NCBI GenBank assembly: GCA_965225735.1
Contig: CBDDBN010000030.1
Coordinates: 558,001 to 622,000, forward strand
Reading direction: 5' to 3'
Origin: Denitrobaculum sp965225735
GTDB lineage: Bacteria; Pseudomonadota; Alphaproteobacteria; Kiloniellales; Kiloniellaceae
Length of the DNA stretch: 64,000 nucleotides
The notes under the pieces were generated by a model. It saw only the letters and a program-made list of their open reading frames with translations. It made no database searches and was not told the origin of the DNA. This document shows, piece by piece, positions 43,058 through 52,087 of the stretch. Positions within the stretch are counted from its first letter, which is position 1, and each line of letters begins with the position of its first letter. The position numbers were made by a program, and so were the translations under genes.

Positions 43058-44506
43058 ATGATCGATGCAAATTCCGTCAACTACGACACCATGATCCCGA
43101 ACAACGTCGGACTCTCGGAAGATCGCCGCGTGCTGAAAGCTCTCGAACGCTGGCATCCGGGTTATATCGACTGGTGGAAGAACATGGGGCCGGACGGCTT
43201 TCAGGATGCCATGGTCTACCTGCGCACCGCCATCGGTGTCGATCCCAAGGGCTGGGCCAAGTTCGATTACGTGAAGATGCCCGAATACCGCTGGGGTGTT
43301 CTGCTGGCGCCGAAAGAGGAAGGCCGCACGATCCCCTTCGGCGAACATCTGGGTGAGCCAGCCTGGCAGGAAGTGCCCGGTGAGTATCGCGCGCTCATGC
43401 GCCGGCTCGTGGTGATCCAGGGCGATACGGAGCCAGCATCGGTCGAGCAACAGCGCCATCTCGGCAAGACGGCGCCCTCGCTCTATGACATGCGCAACCT
43501 CTTCCAGGTCAATGTGGAGGAAGGCCGGCACCTCTGGGCCATGGTCTATCTGCTGCAGAAGTACTTCGGCGCGGACGGCCGCGAAGAAGCCAACGAGCTG
43601 CTCCGACGGCGTTCCGGCGACGGCGATGCGCCGCGCATGCTGGGCGCCTTCAACGAGCGCACCGGCGACTGGCTGTCTTTCTTCATGTTCACCTTCTTCA
43701 CCGACCGCGACGGCAAGATGCAGCTGGAAAGTCTGGCGCAGTCCGGCTTCGATCCCCTGTCGCGCACCTGCCGCTTCATGCTGACGGAAGAAGCGCACCA
43801 TATGTTCGTCGGCGAGTCCGGTATCGGCCGGGTGATCCAGCGGACCTGCGAAGCCATGAAAGCGGCCGGCATCGAAGACCCGCACGATATCGCCAAGATC
43901 CGCGCATTGGGCGTCATCGATCTTCCGACCCTGCAGAAGAAAGCCAACCTGCACTATTCCCTGTCGCTGGACCTCTTCGGCTCGGAAGTCTCGACCAATG
44001 CCGCCAATGCCTTTAACTCCGGTATCAAGGGGCGCTACCAGGAAACCAAGATCGACGACGACCACCGGCTGCTGGATGCGACCTATCCGGTCCTCAAGCA
44101 TGTCGATGGCGAATTCAAACTGGTCGACGAACCTGCGCTTTCGGCGCTGAACATGCGGTTGCGCGACGACTACGTGAACGACTGCGCCAAGGGCATCAAG
44201 CGCTGGAACAAGATCATCGAAAAGACCGGCGTGGACTTTGCCCTCACGCTGCCGCATCAGGCCTTCCACCGGCAGATCGGCGAGTTCGCCAACATCTCCG
44301 TGACGCCCTCGGGGATTATTCTGTCGGAGAGTGAATGGAACCAGCGCAAGGGTGAATGGCTGCCTTCGAGTGACGACGGCGACTTCATCCAATCGCTGAT
44401 GGTTCCGGCCACCGCGCCGGGCGACTATGCCGGTTGGATCGCACCGCCGAAGATGGGCATCGACAATCGCCCCGGCGATTTCGAGTACGTCCAGATCGCG
44501 GCATGA
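43058..44506 (+). CDS. boxB: Benzoyl-CoA 2,3-epoxidase, oxygenase subunit BoxB
   Basis: A 482-residue class I di-iron oxygenase. Two ExxH motifs supply iron ligands: EEGRH in the VNVEEGRHLWAM helix and EEAHH in the MLTEEAHHMFVG helix. Full-length BoxB proteins are about this size. It epoxidises benzoyl-CoA with electrons from BoxA. The stop overlaps the boxA start by ATGA. Confidence 0.96.
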   Translation: MIDANSVNYDTMIPNNVGLSEDRRVLKALERWHPGYIDWWKNMGPDGFQDAMVYLRTAIGVDPKGWAKFDYVKMPEYRWGVLLAPKEEGRTIPFGEHLGEPAWQEVPGEYRALMRRLVVIQGDTEPASVEQQRHLGKTAPSLYDMRNLFQVNVEEGRHLWAMVYLLQKYFGADGREEANELLRRRSGDGDAPRMLGAFNERTGDWLSFFMFTFFTDRDGKMQLESLAQSGFDPLSRTCRFMLTEEAHHMFVGESGIGRVIQRTCEAMKAAGIEDPHDIAKIRALGVIDLPTLQKKANLHYSLSLDLFGSEVSTNAANAFNSGIKGRYQETKIDDDHRLLDATYPVLKHVDGEFKLVDEPALSALNMRLRDDYVNDCAKGIKRWNKIIEKTGVDFALTLPHQAFHRQIGEFANISVTPSGIILSESEWNQRKGEWLPSSDDGDFIQSLMVPATAPGDYAGWIAPPKMGIDNRPGDFEYVQIAA

Positions 44507-45699
44507 ACGCCCCGCTCAAACAGCACCTGATCGATCCGGAGATCTGCATTCGTTGCGGAACCTGCGAGGAGACCTGTCCGATCGATGCGGTCACCCACAA
44601 CGACGACAACTACGTTGTGGACGCGGAGATCTGTAATTACTGCATGGACTGCATCGCGCCCTGTCCCACGGGTTCGATCGACAACTGGCGGATCGTGACC
44701 ACGGCCTACTCCCTGGAGGAGCAGTTCGAGTGGGAAGAACTGCCGGAGCAGGAGGAGCTGGCCAACGACGACGAAGAGAGCGCCGCCAGCCTGGAGGCGC
44801 TTGAGGACGAGATCGATGCCCTCTTGGCCAAGGCGCATGAAGGCACCGGCGGCAAGGCCGTCGCCAGCGCCTCGGCCTCAAAACCGACGGTCAATCTCTT
44901 CCGGCGCGGTCATCCCGCCGTCGCGACCGTGCAGGGGAACTTCCGGCTGACCAAGGACAATGTCGAGAACGACGTCCGGCACATCATCCTGGACTTCGGC
45001 GACACGGTCTTCCCGGTGCTGGAGGGCCAGTCCATCGCGATCACGCCGCCCGGAACCGACGCCAACGGAAAGGCGCACGATTCGCGGCTCTATTCCATCG
45101 CGAGCCCGCGCGACGGCGAACGGCCGAATACCAATAACATCGCCCTGACAGTCAAGCGGGAACCGGGCGGCCTCTGCTCAAACTATCTCTGCGATCTGCA
45201 AAAGGGCGATCAGGTTGAGGTCAGCGGACCCTTCGGCTCGACCTTCCTCATGCCGAACGATCCTCTGGCCAACATCATCATGATCTGCACCGGCACAGGC
45301 TCCGCCCCCTTCCGGGGTTTCACCGAGCGCCGGCGCCGCGCCATGCCCGATGCGCCCGGCAGCATGCTGCTGTTCTTCGGTGCGCGGCAGCCGGATGAAC
45401 TGCCCTACTTCGGCCCACTCTCGAAGGTGCCGAAGTCGCTCCTTCGGCAGCAGCTGGTCTTCTCGCGCCTGCCCGATCAGCCGAAGGAATACGTCCAGGA
45501 CCGGATCCGCACATGCGCCGACGAGCTTTCCGGCTTGCTCCAGGACGCACGGACGCATATTTACATTTGCGGCCTGAAGGGCATGGAAACCGGAGTCGAC
45601 GAAGCGCTGGCGGATATCTGCCGCGGCCACGGCCTGGATTGGGCCGAACTGAAGCCGACGCTGCGGACCACGGGACGTTACCATGTCGAGACCTATTGA
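44503..45699 (+). CDS. boxA: Benzoyl-CoA 2,3-epoxidase, reductase subunit BoxA
   Basis: A 398-residue reductase with two N-terminal [4Fe-4S] motifs (CIRCGTCEETCP and CNYCMDCIAPCP), an acidic linker, and a C-terminal ferredoxin-NADP-reductase module with RLYSIASP and CTGTGSAPFRG. It passes electrons from NADPH through FAD and the clusters to BoxB. The ATG at 44503 overlaps the boxB stop; a longer in-frame start inside boxB is not needed. Confidence 0.95.
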   Translation: MNAPLKQHLIDPEICIRCGTCEETCPIDAVTHNDDNYVVDAEICNYCMDCIAPCPTGSIDNWRIVTTAYSLEEQFEWEELPEQEELANDDEESAASLEALEDEIDALLAKAHEGTGGKAVASASASKPTVNLFRRGHPAVATVQGNFRLTKDNVENDVRHIILDFGDTVFPVLEGQSIAITPPGTDANGKAHDSRLYSIASPRDGERPNTNNIALTVKREPGGLCSNYLCDLQKGDQVEVSGPFGSTFLMPNDPLANIIMICTGTGSAPFRGFTERRRRAMPDAPGSMLLFFGARQPDELPYFGPLSKVPKSLLRQQLVFSRLPDQPKEYVQDRIRTCADELSGLLQDARTHIYICGLKGMETGVDEALADICRGHGLDWAELKPTLRTTGRYHVETY

Positions 45700-46201
45700 G
45701 CCGCGCGGGATCAAGGCTCCAAGCGAACTACGAGACATTCAGTCGGTCCGCCAGCTAGCGCCCGGCCCTTACGTACACGAGGTCACCGTCGGCTGGGGCG
45801 ATTGCGACCCGGCGCAGATCGCCTACACGGCAAACATTCCGGCCTGGAGCCTCCAGGCGATTGAGGCCTGGTACAAGGCCTGCCTGGGTGTCGACTGGTA
45901 CGCGATCAACCTGGACAACGGCATCGGCACGCCCTTCGTGCATCTGGACTTCGATATGGTCTCTCCGGTGACACCGCGCGCGATTCTTGCCTGTAAGGTC
46001 TACATCCGCCGCATCGGCCGCTCGTCGCTGGCCCATCGGGTCGAAAGCTTTCAGGACGGCAGACTCTGTTTTACCGGCCAGAGTGTCGCAGCCTTCGTTG
46101 ATGCCAGCCGCATGAAACCGGTTTCCATCCCGCCCAACATGCGCGCAACGATCGAGGCCTATGCAGAGCGGCAGGAACGCGCCCTGGAGGCAAGCGCATG
46201 A
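45683..46201 (+). CDS. 4-Hydroxybenzoyl-CoA-thioesterase-type protein in the box operon
   Basis: A 172-residue hotdog protein with the 4HBT signature WGDCDPAQIAYTANI, whose Asp is the usual catalytic residue. It overlaps boxA by 17 bp and boxR by 4 bp, so it belongs to the operon. Such thioesterases can release CoA from dead-end benzoyl-CoA derivatives. Exact substrate unknown. Confidence 0.88.
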   Translation: MSRPIEPRGIKAPSELRDIQSVRQLAPGPYVHEVTVGWGDCDPAQIAYTANIPAWSLQAIEAWYKACLGVDWYAINLDNGIGTPFVHLDFDMVSPVTPRAILACKVYIRRIGRSSLAHRVESFQDGRLCFTGQSVAAFVDASRMKPVSIPPNMRATIEAYAERQERALEASA

Positions 46202-47130
46202 GCGGGCGGGAGGACTCGACCGGCGCGGACACCATGCTGTCCGACGACGTGGGAAGCAGCGACCGGGTGCCGACGGATCAGTCTTTCCTGCAAGAGGTCG
46301 GAACGAGAGTGCGCAACGCGCGCACGCGTCACGGCATGTCACGAAAGGTTCTGGCGAAGGAGTCGGGCGTCTCGGAACGCTATCTCGCGCAGCTGGAGAC
46401 TGGCAGCGGCAATATCTCGATCCTGCTGCTGCGGCAGGTCGCGGACGCCATTGGATTGAAACTACAGGATCTGGTTACCGAGGCAGAGGAAGATGGGCCG
46501 GACCTGCTGTCCATTCTTGAGCTCGCGCGCCGCGCAAGTCCATTGCAGCGTGAGGAGGTCATTGACCATCTGACCGGGATGCTCGATCGTTCGGGCGCCA
46601 ATCTAAAAGCCTCGCGCATCGCCTTGATCGGCCTGCGCGGTGCCGGAAAGTCGACCCTGGGCCGCCTGGTTGCGGAAGATCTCGAGATCCCCTTCATCGA
46701 ATTGAACCACGAAATCGAGCACGACAGCGGACTTGCGATTCCGGAGATCTTCGCGCTCTACGGACAGGACGGCTACCGCCGCCTGGAGCAACGCTGCCTG
46801 CGCTCGGTCATCGACCGGCACAGCCGGGTCGTTCTGGCCGTCGCCGGCGGCATCGTCGCCGAAGCCAACACCTACGAGATGCTGTTGCGGTCTTTTCATA
46901 CGATCTGGCTGCAGGCCAAGCCGGAAGAACATATGGAACGCGTGCGGGCCCAGGGCGACGGCCGCCCCATGGCCGGCAACCCGGCAGCCATGAACGATCT
47001 ACGCTCCATCCTTGAAAGCCGGCAGCAACTCTATGCCAACGCAGAGTTGACCTTCAACACCAGCACCAAGACAGTGGCGCAGTGCCGTCAGGAGTTGGGC
47101 CATCTACTAGCCAGCCGGGTGACAGGCTAA
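46198..47130 (+). CDS. boxR: BoxR/BzdR-type transcription regulator (XRE HTH fused to shikimate-kinase-like domain)
   Basis: A 310-residue two-domain regulator. Residues about 30-92 form an XRE-type helix-turn-helix (HGMSRKVLAKESGVSERYLAQLETG). Residues about 138-305 resemble shikimate kinase, with a P-loop GLRGAGKST (145-153) and downstream Arg motifs. In BzdR/BoxR proteins this domain binds benzoyl-CoA and relieves repression. The TGCA elements at 33096 and 41173 are its likely operators. It is the last gene of the operon; no terminator is visible before the next gene. Confidence 0.93.
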   Translation: MSGREDSTGADTMLSDDVGSSDRVPTDQSFLQEVGTRVRNARTRHGMSRKVLAKESGVSERYLAQLETGSGNISILLLRQVADAIGLKLQDLVTEAEEDGPDLLSILELARRASPLQREEVIDHLTGMLDRSGANLKASRIALIGLRGAGKSTLGRLVAEDLEIPFIELNHEIEHDSGLAIPEIFALYGQDGYRRLEQRCLRSVIDRHSRVVLAVAGGIVAEANTYEMLLRSFHTIWLQAKPEEHMERVRAQGDGRPMAGNPAAMNDLRSILESRQQLYANAELTFNTSTKTVAQCRQELGHLLASRVTG

Positions 47131-47303
47131 CCCAAGCCACCGCTCGGTACCTCCCTGAAAAAAATCAAAAACTTTCGCGCTTCGTGGAATTTTTTTCTAT
47201 CGCAAGTGTTGTTCAGATGCGGCGATCGAGCCGGTCGGATTCTTTCAATGCCATGGACTGCTTAGGCAAAGCGGGCCAGCTATTTCACGTAAAGGATTTC
47301 AGA

Positions 47304-48155
47304 ATGACACTTCCAACACTCAAGGTGATCGGACTGGCCGGCGCCTTGATATCCATAACGGCTGGGGTCACGATGATGGCGGGTGCGACAGCAAACGCCG
47401 CGCCCTTCGTGTTCCGGGCCACCGGCGGTGACGTCGCCCAAACCTTCGCGGACTTTCAGGCCGCAGCGGGAGACCCGAACAACGGCAACGCGCTCGGGCC
47501 GATCGACGAGGGCCGCCGCCAGATCAACTGGGATGCCGGCATCGTTCCCTTCGACATGCCCGGTCTCTTTTTCAACGAGGTCGTAACACGGGGTGCCGGC
47601 TTCACCAGTGACCCGAACGACAAGTTCGCGGTTAGCAACGACGGGATCGACGACAAGTTCAACAGCTTCAATCCCGACTATGTCAATCAGTTCAAAACCT
47701 TTAGTGCACCACGGCTCTTCACGCCGGTGGACAGTAACCAGGTCACGGTCGGTTTCTTCGTGTCGGGAACAGAAATCCTGGCAGAGGTTACGGCTTTCGG
47801 CGCGGTCTTCACCGACGTCGACTTGCCGGATCTGACGCGCATGGAATTTCTGGATGCGGACGGTGAGGTCCTGCTGGACGAGTTCGTCGATGTGGCCTCT
47901 CAAGACCTTTCTTTTCTGGGGGCCGATTTCGGCGAGGAGACCTTCTCCTTCGTGCGGATCACACTTGGCAATGCGATCCTCGGGGCGGATGACGGGAACG
48001 GCCAGGATGTGGTCGTGATCGACGATCTCATCTACAGCGAACCGCAGGCCCGCGCCCAGGTGCCGGAACCGGCGACAGCCTCCTTGCTGTTGCTGGGTCT
48101 CGGCGGCCTGGCTTTCGCACGCCGCCAGAAAGCAAGGGCGGCACGCATGTCGTGA
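47304..48155 (+). CDS. PEP-CTERM sorting-domain secreted protein
   Basis: A 283-residue protein with a signal peptide (MTLPTLKV, hydrophobic core, ANA cleavage region) and an unrecognised beta-rich body, ending in VPEPATASLLLLGLGG followed by ARRQKARAARM. The C-terminus is a full PEP-CTERM exosortase signal. The body recalls other PEP-CTERM proteins with repeated DxxDG-like turns, but I cannot assign a function. ATG 47304 has an AAGGA ribosome-binding site; upstream in-frame codons give an unrelated polar N-terminus. Only 173 bp separate it from boxR, but a separate promoter is likely. Confidence 0.85.
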   Translation: MTLPTLKVIGLAGALISITAGVTMMAGATANAAPFVFRATGGDVAQTFADFQAAAGDPNNGNALGPIDEGRRQINWDAGIVPFDMPGLFFNEVVTRGAGFTSDPNDKFAVSNDGIDDKFNSFNPDYVNQFKTFSAPRLFTPVDSNQVTVGFFVSGTEILAEVTAFGAVFTDVDLPDLTRMEFLDADGEVLLDEFVDVASQDLSFLGADFGEETFSFVRITLGNAILGADDGNGQDVVVIDDLIYSEPQARAQVPEPATASLLLLGLGGLAFARRQKARAARMS

Positions 48156-48289
48156 CCTTGTAACGGGTTCGCCGTAACGACGCTCTAAAGTTCAGCCAGG
48201 AAAGCTGTTCCGGAACCGGCCGGTTCTGGGCCTGCTCCGCCATGCGCGCAGCGGGCCCTTCCGCGTGTTTTGGCTTTGTCGGAAACGGC

Positions 48290-48361
48290 GCCGGCCCGCT
48301 CCCCCTCCCGGCCACCCAATGACATTATCCTGCGGGTGGCCGGGAGGGGGAGCGGGCCGGC
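48290..48361. repeat. Perfect 28-bp inverted repeat
   Basis: The left arm (48290-48317, GCCGGCCCGCTCCC...CACCC) and the right arm (48334-48361) are exact complements over 28 bp around a 16-nt loop (48318-48333). It lies between the convergent PEP-CTERM and Gfo/Idh genes. There is no T-tract. A bidirectional transcript barrier is the simplest explanation. Confidence 0.85.
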
Positions 48362-48384
48362 ACGGTCAGCAAACTTAAAAAGCC

Positions 48385-49542
48385 TTACAGCTTTATCCAG
48401 GCGGCGTTACGCTTCGAGGAGCGCACGCAGGCATCGATGAAACGCATGCCGTCAAGCCCATCCTGGACGGTCGGGAAAAGCACACCCTTGGGCGTCTTGC
48501 CGTTTTTCTTGCGGTGCGCACGGATGGCCGCCGCAGCCTCGGTATAGATGTTGGTAAAGCCTTCAAGATACCCCTCCGGATGGCCCGGCGGCACGCGCGT
48601 GACTCGGCCCGCCGCATCGTTCGAACCCGAGCCGCCGCGGGTGATCAGGCGTTTCGGTTGCCCAAAAGGTGTGAACCAAAGGTGATTGGGATGCTCCTGC
48701 TCCCACTCAAGACCGCCCTTGGTGCCATAGACCCGGAGCTTCAATGCGTTCTCGTTGCCGGGCGCCACCTGGCTGGACCAGATCATGCCCTTGGCGCCAC
48801 CCTTGAAGCGCAGCATGACGTGAGCGTTATCATCGACCGGACGGCCTTTGACGAAGGAATCCAGGTCCGCGCAAAGGCTTTCGGTCTCAAGGCCACTGAC
48901 GAAGGTCGCCAGATTCCAAGCATGCGTGCCGATATCACCGATGCAACCGCCCGCCCCGGTCTGCTTGGGGTCCGTGCGCCAGGCGGCCTGCTTCTGGCCG
49001 CTCGCCTCCAGCTTCTCGGTCAGCCAATCCTGCGGATACTCCGCCTGCACGACGCGGAGTGTCCCCAGCTCGCCCTTGCGCACCATCTCCCGCGCCTGGC
49101 GGATCATGGGATAACCAGTGTAGTTATGGGTCAGAATGAAGAGCTTGCCGGTTTTCTCGACCAAGGCCGACAATTTCTTGGCGTCGGCCAGGGACGAAGT
49201 CAGCGGCTTATCGCAGATCACATGGATCCCAGCCTCCAGAAAGACTTTGGCCGGCGGATAGTGCATATGGTTTGGCGTCACGATAGCGACCGCCTCGATC
49301 CCGTCAGCGCGCGCCGCCTCGGCCTTGGCCATCTCCTGATAGGAGCCATAGGCACGGCTGGGCGCCAGCCCGAGATCGAGTCCCGAGGCATGTGCCTTTT
49401 CCGGATCGGACGAAAGCGCGCCCGCCAATAGTTCGTAGTGGCCGTCCAGGCGCGCGGCGATACGGTGTACGGCTCCGATAAAGGCATCCCGTCCGCCGCC
49501 GACCATGCCCAGCCGGATCGGCGCTTTATTTCCTGCTGCCAT
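48385..49542 (-). CDS. Gfo/Idh/MocA-family oxidoreductase
   Basis: A 385-residue dehydrogenase with an N-terminal Rossmann motif GMVGGGRDAFIG and the characteristic CDKPLT lysine motif. A catalytic His is in GDIGTHAWNL. It is the last gene of the minus-strand sugar ABC operon, 29 bp after the isomerase, and probably oxidises the imported sugar or its derivative. The GGGRDAFIG start is a subgroup form seen in many sugar clusters of alphaproteobacteria. Confidence 0.88.
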   Translation of the reverse strand: MAAGNKAPIRLGMVGGGRDAFIGAVHRIAARLDGHYELLAGALSSDPEKAHASGLDLGLAPSRAYGSYQEMAKAEAARADGIEAVAIVTPNHMHYPPAKVFLEAGIHVICDKPLTSSLADAKKLSALVEKTGKLFILTHNYTGYPMIRQAREMVRKGELGTLRVVQAEYPQDWLTEKLEASGQKQAAWRTDPKQTGAGGCIGDIGTHAWNLATFVSGLETESLCADLDSFVKGRPVDDNAHVMLRFKGGAKGMIWSSQVAPGNENALKLRVYGTKGGLEWEQEHPNHLWFTPFGQPKRLITRGGSGSNDAAGRVTRVPPGHPEGYLEGFTNIYTEAAAAIRAHRKKNGKTPKGVLFPTVQDGLDGMRFIDACVRSSKRNAAWIKL

Positions 49543-49571
49543 GACTGCGTCTCCTTACCCGCTGCCCAAGT

Positions 49572-50630
49572 CTAACCAATTCCAAGCATGCGGCGGTTCG
49601 CCGCCTCGTCGGTGCCGGCCCCGGCAAAATCGTCGAAGGCCTTTTCCGTCACACGAATGATGTGATCGCGCACAAAAGCCGCGCCTTCGCGAGCCCCGTC
49701 TTCCGGATGCTTCAGACAGCATTCCCACTCGACCACGGCCCAGCCATCGAAGTCGTTGGCGGCCATCTTGGCGAAGATGCCGGTGAAATCGATCTGCCCA
49801 TCACCGAGAGAGCGGAAGCGGCCCGCCCGATCGGTCCAGCTTTGATATCCCGAATAAACACCCTGCCGGCCGGTTGGGTTGAATTCCGCATCCTTCACAT
49901 GGAACATCCGAATACGATCTTTGTAGATGTCGATAAAGTCGAGATAGTCGAGGCACTGCAGCGCAAAGTGCGAAGGATCGTAGAGAATGTTACAGCGCGG
50001 ATGGTTGCCTGTCCGCTCCAGGAACATCTCGAAGGTGATGCCGTCGTGCAGATCCTCACCCGGATGGATCTCGTAACAGACATCGACACCGCAGTCCTCG
50101 GCCTCATCGAGCAGAGGTTTCCAGCGTTTGGCCAACTCGGTGAAGGCGGTTTCGATCAAACCGGCAGGCCGCTGCGGCCAGGGGTAAACGAAGGGCCAGG
50201 CTAGCGCACCGGAGAAGCTCGCATGGGCCGTCAGGCCCATACGCTTCGAGGCCTGCAGGGCCAGCTTCACCTGGTTACACGCCCATTCCTGCCGCGCCTT
50301 CGGATTCCCCCTCACCTCAGGCGCCGCGAAGCCATCGAAAGCTTCGTCGTAGGCAGGATGAACAGCGACAAGCTGGCCCTGCAGATGGGTAGAGAGCTCG
50401 GTGACGGTGACGCCGTTTGCCTCGGCAATCCCCTTCACCTCATCACAATAGTCCTGCGAGCCGGCCGCTTTTTCCACATCGAAAATACGGCCGTCCCAAG
50501 AAGGGATCTGGACACCTATATAGCCGCAATCCGCGGCCCATTTGGTAATGGCATCCCAGGAATTGAACGGCGCCTCATCCCCGGCGAACTGTGCCAGAAA
50601 CAGGGCAGGTCCCTTGATGGTGGTGGACAT
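49572..50630 (-). CDS. Sugar phosphate isomerase/epimerase-like TIM-barrel protein
   Basis: A 352-residue xylose-isomerase-like barrel with metal-ligand segments CYEIHPGEDLHDG, NILYDPSHF, MFHVKDAEF and VVEWECC. It is somewhat longer than most members. The ATG at 50630 follows GGGAG by 6 bp; longer upstream frames are arginine-rich and overlap the small membrane protein gene. Together with the downstream Gfo/Idh enzyme it likely converts the transported sugar. Confidence 0.88.
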   Translation of the reverse strand: MSTTIKGPALFLAQFAGDEAPFNSWDAITKWAADCGYIGVQIPSWDGRIFDVEKAAGSQDYCDEVKGIAEANGVTVTELSTHLQGQLVAVHPAYDEAFDGFAAPEVRGNPKARQEWACNQVKLALQASKRMGLTAHASFSGALAWPFVYPWPQRPAGLIETAFTELAKRWKPLLDEAEDCGVDVCYEIHPGEDLHDGITFEMFLERTGNHPRCNILYDPSHFALQCLDYLDFIDIYKDRIRMFHVKDAEFNPTGRQGVYSGYQSWTDRAGRFRSLGDGQIDFTGIFAKMAANDFDGWAVVEWECCLKHPEDGAREGAAFVRDHIIRVTEKAFDDFAGAGTDEAANRRMLGIG

Positions 50631-50692
50631 GATGTACTCCCTCGTTCGAATTTGTTTCGCGGCCAACAGGCTCCCGCTGGCTCTGGTTAAGA

Positions 50693-51001
50693 CTATTGGG
50701 CCCGCAGATAGACGCCGTAGAGAACCGCCGATCCAATTGCGATGGCGACCACGGTGACGAAAACCGTCAAAATGATCAGAGCGACCTTGCCGAACGCGCG
50801 CCAAGTGTTTTCTGGCCGGCAGACCGGCAGCAGGTTGTTCGACAGCCCCGCCACCACCACGAGGACGCATCCGATGGAAAACAGCGTAAGGCTGAAAGGC
50901 TGAAAGATCATGACCAACGCAAAAAGCCCGAGCGCGATGATGCTGTTCTCCACGCGCCGGGCGTTGGCCGGCCCCATGAGTTTTGGCTGATTCTCCGTCA
51001 T
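50693..51001 (-). CDS. Small membrane protein of the sugar ABC operon
   Basis: A 102-residue protein with three predicted transmembrane helices (residues about 20-36, 38-54 and 72-95) and an N-terminal polar head. The start overlaps the ATPase stop by ATGA, and the gene is followed by 62 bp before the isomerase. I do not recognise a family. A similar small membrane protein accompanies the glycerol-type ABC importers, so an accessory role in the transporter is possible. Confidence 0.65.
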   Translation of the reverse strand: MTENQPKLMGPANARRVENSIIALGLFALVMIFQPFSLTLFSIGCVLVVVAGLSNNLLPVCRPENTWRAFGKVALIILTVFVTVVAIAIGSAVLYGVYLRAQ

Positions 51002-52083
51002 CGCACCGCCAATCCTTGATCGTCGAAAACATGAGTCTGCGAAAGATCGCAGGCCAGATGCAGCACCTCACCTATCTCCACCCGCTTCTCGCGCGGCACC
51101 ACCACGCGCAGGTCGTGGTTGCTCTCATCCCGCACGTGGATCAGGGTCTCCGCGCCCATGGGTTCGATCAATTCGACCTGCCCCGTCAAGCTGCGTTCGT
51201 TCGGACTGTCGACAGGCTCCAGCGCGCGGGGACGAACACCGAGAGTGAGCTGCGCGCCTTGCATTCCGCTCGCCGCGACCGGAACCGGAAGTGTCAGCCG
51301 GTCCGCCCCCAATTCGACGGTCGCCAACTCTCCGGTAAGCTCGGCAAAGCGGCCTTCGAAGAGGTTCATCTTCGGGCTGCCGATGAACCCAGCAACAAAG
51401 ACATTACGCGGCTTGGAGAAGACCTCGTGGGGCGTGCCGATCTGTTCGATCATGCCGTCGCGCATGATCGCGATACGGTTCGCCATGGTCAGGGCTTCCA
51501 ACTGATCGTGCGTGACAATGACCGTGGCCTTCGACAGACCGGACAACACTTCCTTGATCTGTCCACGCATGGAGTGGCGCAGCTCTACATCCAAGCGCGA
51601 CAGAGGTTCGTCAAAGAGGAAACAGTTGGGGTCGCGCACGATGGCCCGGGCCACCGCTGCGCGCTGCTTTTCCCCCTCGGAAATCTGCCCGGGCAGCCGG
51701 TCAAGGACGTCCTGAAGCTGTAGAATCTCCGCGACGCGCGAGACCTGTTGCGCCCGTTCCGCCGAGGAAATGCCTGCGCGGAACAGGGGCATTTCGATAT
51801 TGCCGCCGATCGTAACGGAGGGATAGAGCGCGTAGAACTGAAACACCATCGCGATGTCGCGCTTTTCCGGCGGCAGATGGTTCATGACCTTTCCGCCGAT
51901 TTTCACCTCGCCAGCGGAAACGGACTCGAGGCCGGCGATCATGCGCAGTGTGGTGGTTTTGCCGCAGCCGGAAGGCCCCAACAAGCAGACAACCTCGCCC
52001 TGCCCGACAGAGAGATCCACATCCCGGACCGCGGTGAAACTGCCGAAGTGTTTGGTGAGTTGCGTGGCTTCGATCGTCGGCAT
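50998..52083 (-). CDS. Sugar ABC transporter ATPase A (variant signature motif)
   Basis: A 361-residue MalK/UgpC-type ATPase with a C-terminal TOBE-like domain. Walker A is GPSGCGKTT (36-44), Walker B CFLFDE (154-159) and the H-loop histidine H192 is in IVTHDQ. The signature motif is ISEGEKQR (134-141) instead of LSGGQQQR. The companion ATPase at 55754 has a normal signature but no H-loop histidine. The two probably pair as a heterodimer. Confidence 0.9.
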   Translation of the reverse strand: MPTIEATQLTKHFGSFTAVRDVDLSVGQGEVVCLLGPSGCGKTTTLRMIAGLESVSAGEVKIGGKVMNHLPPEKRDIAMVFQFYALYPSVTIGGNIEMPLFRAGISSAERAQQVSRVAEILQLQDVLDRLPGQISEGEKQRAAVARAIVRDPNCFLFDEPLSRLDVELRHSMRGQIKEVLSGLSKATVIVTHDQLEALTMANRIAIMRDGMIEQIGTPHEVFSKPRNVFVAGFIGSPKMNLFEGRFAELTGELATVELGADRLTLPVPVAASGMQGAQLTLGVRPRALEPVDSPNERSLTGQVELIEPMGAETLIHVRDESNHDLRVVVPREKRVEIGEVLHLACDLSQTHVFDDQGLAVR

Positions 52084-52087
52084 GGCG

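Noticed and set aside
47097..47113. Sigma-54-like promoter for the second PEP-CTERM gene
   Set aside because: GG-N10-GC spacing can be found, but the -12 half reads TAGC and the site lies inside boxR about 190 bp upstream, so the match is too weak.
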